A program made the translations under genes and the position numbers. Shown here in pieces: positions 43,281 through 49,861 of a stretch of DNA of 49,861 nucleotides. Every line of letters begins with the position of its first letter. The stretch's first letter is position 1. The stretch spans positions 1 through 49,861 of the forward strand of contig LWDJ01000017.1 in NCBI GenBank assembly GCA_002083435.1. Direction: 5' to 3'. The notes beneath the pieces were generated by a model, which had not been told where the DNA came from, searched no databases, and saw only the letters and a program-made list of their open reading frames with translations. This stretch comes from Proteobacteria bacterium SG_bin6. GTDB taxonomy: Bacteria; Pseudomonadota; Alphaproteobacteria; Sphingomonadales; Sphingomonadaceae.

Positions 43281-45428
43281 ATGCGTCTGTCGCCGCTGCT
43301 GTTGATCACCACCGCCGTCGCCGTGCCGCTGATCGTCCCGCTTGCCGCAGCCCAATCGCAGGAGGCCGCGTTGCGTTATCCCGAATCCCGCCGTGTCGAG
43401 CTGGTCGAGGATCATTTCGGTCTCAAGGTCGCCGACCCCTATCGCTGGCTCGAGAATGACGTACGCCAGGATCAGGAGGTGCGTGCCTGGGTGACGGCGC
43501 AGAACCAGGTGACGGACGCCTATCTCGCCACCCTGCCACAGCGCGCCGTGTTCCGCGACCGGATCAAGGCGCTCTATAATTATGAGCGCTTCGGCGTGCC
43601 GGTGAAGGCCGGCGGGCGTTATTTCTACACGCGCAATTCGGGGTTGCAGAACCAGTCGGTGCTGTATGTTCGCGATGCACTGAACGGCGAAGGCCGGGTG
43701 TTGATCGACCCCAATGGCTGGGCCAAGGACGGGGCGACCGCGCTCGCCAGCTGGCGCCCCTCAAACGACGGCAAGAAATTGCTGTTCGGCATCCAGGATG
43801 GCGGCACCGATTGGCGCACGCTGAAGGTGCTCGACGTCGCGACCGGGCAGGAAAACGACGAGATCAGGAATGTGAAGAACGGCCTCGGCGATTGGGCCAA
43901 GGATGGCAGCGGCTTCTTCTATTCGCGCTTCCCCGAACCGCCCGCCGGCCAGCGCTATCAGGCGATCAACGAGGATGAGGCGGTCTATTTCCACAAGCTC
44001 GGCACGCCGCAAAGCGCCGATCGGCTGATCTACGCGACTCCCGACAAGCCGCGCTACGGCCATGACGGCTATGTGACCGACGACGGCCAGTGGCTGGTTA
44101 TCCTGACGACCGAGGGCACCGATCGCCGCTATGAGGTGAGCGTGCTCGACCTTACCACGCCGGGGGCCAAGCCGCGCACCATCATCAAGGGGCTGAACTA
44201 TGATTGGCAGCTCGCGGGCAATGTCGGCAGCAAATTCTACTGGCGTACCAGCCAGGGCGCCCCGCTGAAGCGGATCGTGACCATGGACGTGGCCGCGGCC
44301 GATCCCAAGCCGGTCGAACTAGTGCCCGAGGCCAAGGCGACGCTGGAAAGCGCCAACATCGTCGGCGGGGTGCTGTTCGCCGAGTATCTGGCCGATGTAA
44401 AGGGCGAGGTGCGGCGCTATTCGCTCAGCGGCAAACCGATGGGCACGGTCGCGTTGCCCGGGATCGGCTCGGTCGGCGGTTTTGGCGGCCGGATCGATGA
44501 TGGCGAGACTTTCTTCGCCTTCACCAGCTTCGCCACGCCGGGCGCGGTCTATCATTATGACGTGAAGACCGGGCGCGCGACGCCCTGGGCGACCCCCAAG
44601 GTCGCGTTCAATCCCGATGACTATAAGGTCGAGCAGGTGTTCTACCCGTCGAAGGACGGCACCAAGATTCCGATGTTCGTCGTGCGCAAGAAAAGCGTCA
44701 CCGGCCCGGCGCCGACGCTGCTCTACGCCTATGGCGGGTTCAACATCCCAACGGTGCCCAGCTTCTCGCCGACGCGGCTTGCCTGGATGGAGCAGGGCGG
44801 GGTGCTCGCGGTCGCGAACATTCGCGGCGGCGGCGAATATGGCGATCCCTGGCACGATGCCGGGCGGCTGGCGAACAAGCAGAATGTGTTCGACGATTTC
44901 ATCGCCGCCGGCGAATGGCTCAAGGCGAATGGGGTGACCGGCAAGGATCAGCTCGCGGTTCAGGGCGGGTCGAATGGCGGGCTGCTGATCGGCGCGGTCG
45001 TGAACCAGCGCCCCGATCTGTTCGCGGCGGCGCTCCCCGCGGTCGGGGTGATGGACATGCTCCGTTTCGATCGCTTCACTGCGGGGCGCTATTGGGTCGA
45101 TGATTATGGCTACCCGTCGAAGGAGGCCGATTTCAAAGTGCTGTATGCCTACTCACCCTATCACAATGTGAAGGGCGGTCGCGCTTATCCGGCGATCCTG
45201 GCGACCACCGCCGATACCGATGACCGGGTGGTGCCGGGGCACACCTTCAAATACACCGCCGCGATCCAAGCGGCGGACATCGGCGCCAAGCCTCACCTGG
45301 TGCGGATTGAGACCCGGGCGGGCCATGGCAGCGGCAAGCCGACGGACAAGATCATCGACGAGGCCGCGGATCTCTGGTCGTTCGCCGCCCAGTGGACCGG
45401 GCTCAAGGTAGCCATGCCTGCCCACTGA
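43281..45428 (+). CDS. Prolyl oligopeptidase family serine peptidase (S9), exported
   Basis: A 715-residue S9A-type peptidase that probably cleaves proline-containing peptides in the periplasm. Signal peptide: MRLSPLLLITTAVAVPLIVPLAAAQS. The seven-bladed propeller domain covers about residues 80-430 after the N-terminal YPESRRVELVEDHFGLKVADPYRWLE. The alpha/beta-hydrolase domain holds the triad: S564 in GGSNGG, Asp in DTDDRVVPGH (647/648) and H682 in RAGHGSGKP. The start at 43281 follows TTGGGGG and gives the signal peptide; an upstream in-frame codon lies inside the terminator. No operon partner is evident, and it starts 20 bases after the alpha-operon terminator, so its promoter must overlap that region. 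Confidence 0.95.
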   Translation: MRLSPLLLITTAVAVPLIVPLAAAQSQEAALRYPESRRVELVEDHFGLKVADPYRWLENDVRQDQEVRAWVTAQNQVTDAYLATLPQRAVFRDRIKALYNYERFGVPVKAGGRYFYTRNSGLQNQSVLYVRDALNGEGRVLIDPNGWAKDGATALASWRPSNDGKKLLFGIQDGGTDWRTLKVLDVATGQENDEIRNVKNGLGDWAKDGSGFFYSRFPEPPAGQRYQAINEDEAVYFHKLGTPQSADRLIYATPDKPRYGHDGYVTDDGQWLVILTTEGTDRRYEVSVLDLTTPGAKPRTIIKGLNYDWQLAGNVGSKFYWRTSQGAPLKRIVTMDVAAADPKPVELVPEAKATLESANIVGGVLFAEYLADVKGEVRRYSLSGKPMGTVALPGIGSVGGFGGRIDDGETFFAFTSFATPGAVYHYDVKTGRATPWATPKVAFNPDDYKVEQVFYPSKDGTKIPMFVVRKKSVTGPAPTLLYAYGGFNIPTVPSFSPTRLAWMEQGGVLAVANIRGGGEYGDPWHDAGRLANKQNVFDDFIAAGEWLKANGVTGKDQLAVQGGSNGGLLIGAVVNQRPDLFAAALPAVGVMDMLRFDRFTAGRYWVDDYGYPSKEADFKVLYAYSPYHNVKGGRAYPAILATTADTDDRVVPGHTFKYTAAIQAADIGAKPHLVRIETRAGHGSGKPTDKIIDEAADLWSFAAQWTGLKVAMPAH

Positions 45429-45469
45429 CCCGGCGGCGGGCATTTTCGCGCAAGAACCCGCAAAATCGG

Positions 45470-45507
45470 TTGACGATAACGTTCTGTTAACGTTCCTTAA
45501 CAGTAAT
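45470..45507 (+). promoter_or_regulatory. Inverted and direct repeats upstream of the 802-residue protein gene
   Basis: A perfect 7-bp inverted repeat, CTGTTAA (45484-45490) and TTAACAG (45497-45503), overlaps two AACGTT palindromes 11 bases apart (45478-45483 and 45489-45494). It lies just after a -35-like TTGACG (45470-45475). No good -10 was found at the right distance. The arrangement looks like an operator over a promoter; the regulator is unknown. Confidence 0.45.
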
Positions 45508-45595
45508 CGGTTTGCCTCGCTCTTTGTAGCGTTCGCTTCGCTCGGGCCGCTTGGGGGTCACGGGCCCGGCGCTGGCCGGTAATAAGGAGCGAGCT

Positions 45596-48004
45596 ATGAC
45601 CACCTTAGTAAAAAGCGCGGGCGGCGCCGGGGTATCGCTGTGGGGGACGCTGGCGCTTGCCGCGACGCCCGTCGCGATCGTCGCGACCGTTGCCGCGGTC
45701 CAGCAGTTGACGAGCACGACCGCGCCCGCCACCGCGGTCGTCAACGCCGGCCCGGACCAGACGATCACGCTGCCGACCAACCAAGTCACTCTGAATGGGC
45801 AGATTAACGGCGTTCGCGCGCGGTGGGTGATCCGTGCGGGCGCGGGGCGCGTAACCCTGGCCTCGGCCACGTCGGCGGTGACCATCGCGACGTTCAGCAC
45901 GGCGGGCACCTATAAGTTCGAACTGCAATCGTTCGACGCGCGCGGGCGCAGGATCGGCGCGGATAGCGTGAAGGTGTTCGTCAATGCAGCGCCCCGCGCG
46001 AGCGTCTGGCGCGAGCGCATCCTGAACACCGATGGCACGATCAACGCGGCCGAATATCGCTTCGTCGCCAATAACGCAAACACGGCGGCGATGATTGATT
46101 ACCAGCTCGGCCCTAAATATGCGGACTTTAACCACGCTGGCGAGGCACCCCCACCGACGCTGTGGGGCCCGGACCTGACGAGCGGGCAGGGGCTGTGGCC
46201 GTATGGCAGCCAGCCGACCAACAATCCGGGCGAGCGTGAGAAATGCCTGCCGCCCGATCAGCAGCCGCGTAGCGACCAGGAGGAACTGGCCCGTGGGTTG
46301 AAAGGCGGCGGCTGGCTCGTCGGCGGACAGACCGCGTTCGTGCCCGATGATCCAACCGATCCGAACTATCGCTTCGGTGTCGCCAACACGCGCGGCGCGG
46401 ACGGGGCCTATTTCGACACCGGTGGCTTGTGCATGCGGATGATCGCCGCGTGGAACCCCGATTGGTGGAATCGCAACGGCATCGCCCAACCCTATAACAG
46501 CCAGATCCGCGATCTCGTCACCCAGCGCCGTCCCGACCTGCCGCTGACCCCGGTCGCGATCGCGCGCGGGCGGGCCAATGCCAGCCAGATCAGCTTTGCC
46601 GCGTTCAAGGACGGCACGATCGCGCCGATGATCGTCGGCAATTCGGCGCCCGAATTCTTCGATGGCGCGGGCATTCGCCTTCCTGCGGGCATGGTGCCGA
46701 TGGCGATGGCGGTGACGCCGTATAACGAATTCCTCGTCGTCAGCGTTTGGGACACCAACACCGTCTCGGGCAAGCTCGCCTTCATCGCGTTGCGCCCCCG
46801 CGAAATGGCGGTGGGCAGCCCTGCCCAGACTCCCAACAGCCGCTGGTATTGGGGCGTCGCCGGCGCCTGGACCAACCGCGGCATGAAACTGCTCGGCATG
46901 GTCGATCTGCCCTTCGCCGCGCCGACCAGTGTCGACGTGTCGAACAATCTCGTGCTCGGCAATCCGCGCGGCTATGGCGATAACGATGATCCGGCGCGGG
47001 GCGATCTCTCCCGCCAGTCGGCGCGCGACATCTGGAGCAAGATCAAGCCGATCTACGCCGTGGGCGGCAACCAGGAATTGGGCATCGAAAATCAGCAATG
47101 GAGCCAGATGGCCTCGTCGGGCTATGCCATCGTCGCCTCGCGCGCCGAGAACAAGGTGTCGTTCGTCGACATGACGCCGCTCTACAAATTCTACCGGCAA
47201 ATGTACCTGACAGATCAGGCGCATTACGATCGCACGGTCGACCAGAGCCTGACCGAGCCGGGCAAATGGCCCTTCACCTTCAGCGCGGAAAGCGCGCAGT
47301 TGCCGAAGGTGGTGAGCACGATCAACGTCGCCCAGCCCACCAGCGTCAGCGCCGGCGTCCAGGCAAGCGGTACATTCGGGGATCGAAGCAACTATTATTT
47401 CGAATATTTCCAGCGCAGTCCGCGCGAGGCTTGGTCGGGGGTCGAGCCCGAGCGCTATCTCGCGCGGAGCCGGGCCTATGTCGCCTCGATGGACGGCACT
47501 GTGCGCATCTTCAACGTGCAGGGGCTTAACCTGCCGGGCTCGCCCTTCGCGGGCACGGTGCCGGCGACCCCGCTTGGCACTTTCCAGGCCGGGCGCAACC
47601 CGCGCTTCGCCTATGTGAACGCGACCGCCACCGCCTCGGATGATCTGTGGCTCGTCAGCCGCGGCGACCGGCGAGTGACCTTCGCCTGGCCGACGGGGCA
47701 GGTGCAATATGCCTTCACCGACAGCCGCATGATCGATCCGGTCGGCGGCGCGGTCTCGATCAACCAGGCCGGCTATGGCGGGCGCGGTGCGGGGCTGGCG
47801 GTGTTCAGCACCTTCATCTCGATATTGGATTTCAATGGCAAGGCGATCGCCACTTATGCTGTGGAACCACGCCGCAGCGCCCGGGGGACGCCGGAGGAAC
47901 TCTATCCGTTCCGCGATCCGAACGGCCCGGTCAACGTGCTGTTCGGCTCGATCGCTCGTTTCCCTGGCCGGCCGTTCATCATCGACATGGAAGAAATCAT
48001 CTGA
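45596..48004 (+). CDS. Large exported protein of unknown function with PKD-like N-terminal domain
   Basis: An 802-residue protein with no family I can name. Residues 13-36 are hydrophobic (VSLWGTLALAATPVAIVATVAAV), a signal anchor or long signal peptide. Residues 47-130 resemble a PKD/Ig-like domain: VVNAGPDQTITLPTNQVTLNG, then WVIRAGAGRVTLAS, GTYKFELQSFDARGRRIGAD, VKVFVN. The remainder has repeated short strands and aromatic/Gly motifs (YLARSRAYVASMDGTVRIFNV, AYVNATATASDDLWLVSRGDRRVTF, GLAVFSTFISILDFNGKAIATY), consistent with a beta-propeller. Two cysteines (EKCLPP, GGLCMRM) could pair. ATAAGGAGC is an excellent ribosome site. It stands alone, with a repeat-rich upstream region and its own terminator. 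Confidence 0.85.
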   Translation: MTTLVKSAGGAGVSLWGTLALAATPVAIVATVAAVQQLTSTTAPATAVVNAGPDQTITLPTNQVTLNGQINGVRARWVIRAGAGRVTLASATSAVTIATFSTAGTYKFELQSFDARGRRIGADSVKVFVNAAPRASVWRERILNTDGTINAAEYRFVANNANTAAMIDYQLGPKYADFNHAGEAPPPTLWGPDLTSGQGLWPYGSQPTNNPGEREKCLPPDQQPRSDQEELARGLKGGGWLVGGQTAFVPDDPTDPNYRFGVANTRGADGAYFDTGGLCMRMIAAWNPDWWNRNGIAQPYNSQIRDLVTQRRPDLPLTPVAIARGRANASQISFAAFKDGTIAPMIVGNSAPEFFDGAGIRLPAGMVPMAMAVTPYNEFLVVSVWDTNTVSGKLAFIALRPREMAVGSPAQTPNSRWYWGVAGAWTNRGMKLLGMVDLPFAAPTSVDVSNNLVLGNPRGYGDNDDPARGDLSRQSARDIWSKIKPIYAVGGNQELGIENQQWSQMASSGYAIVASRAENKVSFVDMTPLYKFYRQMYLTDQAHYDRTVDQSLTEPGKWPFTFSAESAQLPKVVSTINVAQPTSVSAGVQASGTFGDRSNYYFEYFQRSPREAWSGVEPERYLARSRAYVASMDGTVRIFNVQGLNLPGSPFAGTVPATPLGTFQAGRNPRFAYVNATATASDDLWLVSRGDRRVTFAWPTGQVQYAFTDSRMIDPVGGAVSINQAGYGGRGAGLAVFSTFISILDFNGKAIATYAVEPRRSARGTPEELYPFRDPNGPVNVLFGSIARFPGRPFIIDMEEII

Positions 48005-48012
48005 TCGGCCTT

Positions 48013-48044
48013 GGGGGCAGGGCGCGTGCCTTGCCCCCTTTCTT
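48013..48044 (+). terminator. Terminator-like hairpin after the 802-residue protein gene
   Basis: GGGGGCAGGG (48013-48022) pairs with CCTTGCCCCC (48029-48038) with one G-T wobble, loop CGCGTG, then TTTCTT. It begins eight bases after the stop codon and separates this gene from guaA. Confidence 0.78.
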
Positions 48045-48076
48045 GCTGGCGCGGGCCGAGGCGGCTATCGGACCGC

Positions 48077-49633
48077 ATGACCCAGCCCAGCGATTCCATC
48101 CTCATCGTCGACTTCGGCAGCCAAGTGACCCAGCTGATCGCGCGCCGGGTGCGCGAGGCGGGGGTCTATTCCGAAATCGCCCCCTTCAACGCCGCCGAAG
48201 CCGCGTTCGACCAGCTCGCCCCCAAGGGCGTCATCCTCTCCGGCTCCCCCGCCTCGGTGCTCGATGCGGACAGTCCGCGCGTGCCGCAGCGGGTGTTCGA
48301 CAGCGGCGTGCCCATACTCGGCATCTGTTACGGCCAGCAGGTGATGATGGCGCAATTGGGCGGCGCTGTGACGCGCGGCGAGACCGGCGAATTCGGGCAT
48401 GCCTTCATCGACGTGGGCGACGGCTGCGGCTTGTTCAACGGCCTGTGGCACGAGGGCGAGCGCCACCAGGTCTGGATGAGCCATGGCGACAAGGTGAGCG
48501 ATCTCGCCCCCGGCTTCCGCGCGGTCGCGGCCTCATCGGGCGCGCCATACGCGGTGATCGCCGATGACGAGCGCCGCTATTACGCGATGCAGTTCCACCC
48601 CGAAGTGGTCCACACCCCCGATGGCGGCAAGCTGATCGCCAATTTCGCGCGCCATGTTTGCGGCCTGTCGGGCGCTTGGACGATGGCCGAGTTCCGCGCC
48701 ACCAAGATCGCCGAAATCCGCGCGCAGGTGGGCGCGGGCCGGGTGATTTGCGGCTTGTCGGGCGGGGTCGACAGCGCGGTCGCCGCGGTGCTGATCCATG
48801 AGGCGATCGGCGAGCAGCTGACCTGCGTGTTCGTCGATCACGGCCTGATGCGCAGCGGCGAGGCCGATCAGGTCGTCTCGCTGTTTCGGGGCCACTACAA
48901 CATCCCGCTCGTTCACGTGCAGGCCGAGACTCTGTTCCTGAGCGGCCTTGCCGGCGCCACCGATCCAGAGGCGAAGCGCAAGTTCATCGGCAAGACTTTC
49001 ATCGATGTGTTCGAGGCCGAGGCGAAGAAGATCGGCGGGGCCGAATTCCTGGCGCAGGGCACGCTCTACCCCGACGTGATCGAAAGCGTCAGCTTTACCG
49101 GTGGGCCGTCGGTGACGATCAAGAGCCACCACAATGTCGGCGGGCTGCCCGAACGGATGAACCTGAAGCTCGTCGAGCCCTTGCGGGAACTGTTCAAGGA
49201 CGAGGTGCGCGCGCTCGGCCGCGAACTGGGGCTGCCCGAGATTTTCGTCGGCCGCCATCCTTTCCCGGGGCCAGGCCTTGCCATCCGCATCCCCGGCGAA
49301 GTGACCAAGGAACGCTGCGACATCCTGCGCAAGGCCGATGCGATCTATCTAGAGGAAATCCGCGCCGCCGGGCTTTACGATGCGATCTGGCAGGCCTTCG
49401 CGGTGCTGCTGCCGGTGAAGAGCGTGGGCGTGATGGGCGATGGCCGCACCTACGACCACGTCCTGGCGCTGCGCGCCGTCACCTCGACCGACGGGATGAC
49501 CGCGCAGGCATTCGAGTTTCCTGGCGGCTTCCTGCCGCGCGTCGCGACCCGCATCATCAACGAGGTACGCGGCATCAACCGCGTCACGTATGACTATACG
49601 AGCAAGCCGCCGGGAACCATCGAGTGGGAATGA
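48077..49633 (+). CDS. guaA: GMP synthase (glutamine-hydrolysing)
   Basis: Converts XMP to GMP with glutamine and ATP. The 518-residue enzyme has an N-terminal class I amidotransferase domain (FGSQVTQLIARRVREAGVYSE, the nucleophile Cys in GICYGQQ near residue 82, MQFHPEVVHT with the catalytic His/Glu). The ATP pyrophosphatase domain has the P-loop GLSGGVDSAV near residue 233, and the C-terminal dimerisation domain ends with the invariant DYTSKPPGTIEWE. The ATG at 48077 gives MTQPSDSILIVDFG. The 3' end (GGAACCATCGAGTGGGAATGA) is conserved and is used as an attachment site by many genomic islands. Confidence 0.97.
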   Translation: MTQPSDSILIVDFGSQVTQLIARRVREAGVYSEIAPFNAAEAAFDQLAPKGVILSGSPASVLDADSPRVPQRVFDSGVPILGICYGQQVMMAQLGGAVTRGETGEFGHAFIDVGDGCGLFNGLWHEGERHQVWMSHGDKVSDLAPGFRAVAASSGAPYAVIADDERRYYAMQFHPEVVHTPDGGKLIANFARHVCGLSGAWTMAEFRATKIAEIRAQVGAGRVICGLSGGVDSAVAAVLIHEAIGEQLTCVFVDHGLMRSGEADQVVSLFRGHYNIPLVHVQAETLFLSGLAGATDPEAKRKFIGKTFIDVFEAEAKKIGGAEFLAQGTLYPDVIESVSFTGGPSVTIKSHHNVGGLPERMNLKLVEPLRELFKDEVRALGRELGLPEIFVGRHPFPGPGLAIRIPGEVTKERCDILRKADAIYLEEIRAAGLYDAIWQAFAVLLPVKSVGVMGDGRTYDHVLALRAVTSTDGMTAQAFEFPGGFLPRVATRIINEVRGINRVTYDYTSKPPGTIEWE

Positions 49634-49861
49634 TTTTTGCCCATCCGAGCGTATCCAAAAATACGCCACGATGCGACATAAGTGACTGAAATATATAAAT
49701 GAATATCTCGGAATCTTTCGGTGTCTATCGCTGGGTTAGCCTCCGGAATGACGGTATGGCTGACGGTATGGCGCATCTTGTCTGACGTGATGGGGTGGAC
49801 GGCGCCGGCACCCAGGTAGGTGTGTAATGATGTGGCTGTCGGAAGCCACGTCTAGAGGAGG
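49634..49861. other. AT-rich region after guaA up to the window edge
   Basis: No gene can be supported. Bases 49634-49740 are visibly richer in A and T than the rest of the window (for example AAATATATAAATGAATATC). Small structures are a 6-bp inverted repeat GCGTAT/ATACGC (49649-49666), a perfect 12-base tandem repeat TGACGGTATGGC (49749-49772) and a 9-bp stem with one wobble near 49829-49852. The window ends in AGAGGAGG, a strong ribosome-site sequence, so a gene probably starts just beyond. Confidence 0.6.

Overview
The window is a high-GC, gene-dense stretch of an alphaproteobacterial chromosome, most likely a sphingomonad (Sphingomonas or a close relative). The evidence is the nifR3/dusB-ntrBC-ntrYX-hfq-hflX order, a fused IspDF enzyme, an Hfq with two tandem Sm domains, ribosomal protein S12 with arginine at position 88, and GNRA-loop intergenic repeats. 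Most of the window is core genome. No phage, transposon, CRISPR array, tRNA or rRNA gene was found inside it.

Layout: (1) 1-2585, an orphan ParA ATPase (first base of its start codon lies outside the window), a small protein with a ribbon-helix-helix-like end, and a TPR/SPOR protein, in one operon. (2) 2598-9216, pyrimidine genes pyrB and a pyrC-like gene that has lost its catalytic metal ligands, a beta-carbonic anhydrase, lipoyl synthase, a Coq10/RatA-type protein, and an ispDF - unknown secreted protein - CinA operon. (3) 9558-20222, nitrogen and redox regulation: dusB-ntrB-ntrC, then ntrY-ntrX-hfq-hflX, with an M16 peptidase gene lying antisense between the two halves. (4) 20231-26105, a bactofilin and then the str operon rpsL-rpsG-fusA-(lipoprotein)-tuf. 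(5) 26266-38318, the S10/spc ribosomal protein operons through secY and adk. (6) 38328-40350, three unrelated genes (DinB-like, SRPBCC, membrane protein) between adk and rpsM. (7) 40599-43203, the alpha operon rpsM-rpsK-rpoA-rplQ, closed by a clear terminator. (8) 43281-49633, a secreted prolyl oligopeptidase, an 802-residue exported protein of unknown function, and guaA. The last 228 bases after guaA turn visibly AT-rich, and the guaA 3' end is a known integration hotspot.

How the genes work together: the ribosomal blocks form near-continuous operons with TAATG, ATGA and 8-base overlaps that imply translational coupling. They are punctuated by strong hairpins (upstream of rpsL, between rpsG and fusA, rpsJ and rplC, rpmD and rplO, rplO and secY, rpoA and rplQ), some followed by T tracts. 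This suggests local attenuation and internal promoters inside the classic operons. The ntr genes form two two-component pairs: NtrC keeps the sigma54-contacting GAFTGA loop and NtrX lacks it, so the pairs probably work with different sigma factors.

No clearly new multi-gene system stands out. The best leads are the orphan ParA/adaptor/SPOR module, the inactive PyrC-like subunit, the uncharacterised 802-residue protein with an inverted repeat in front, the terminator-promoter-terminator arrangement before secY, and the possible island junction at the right edge. Promoters and terminators were called by eye and none has been tested.
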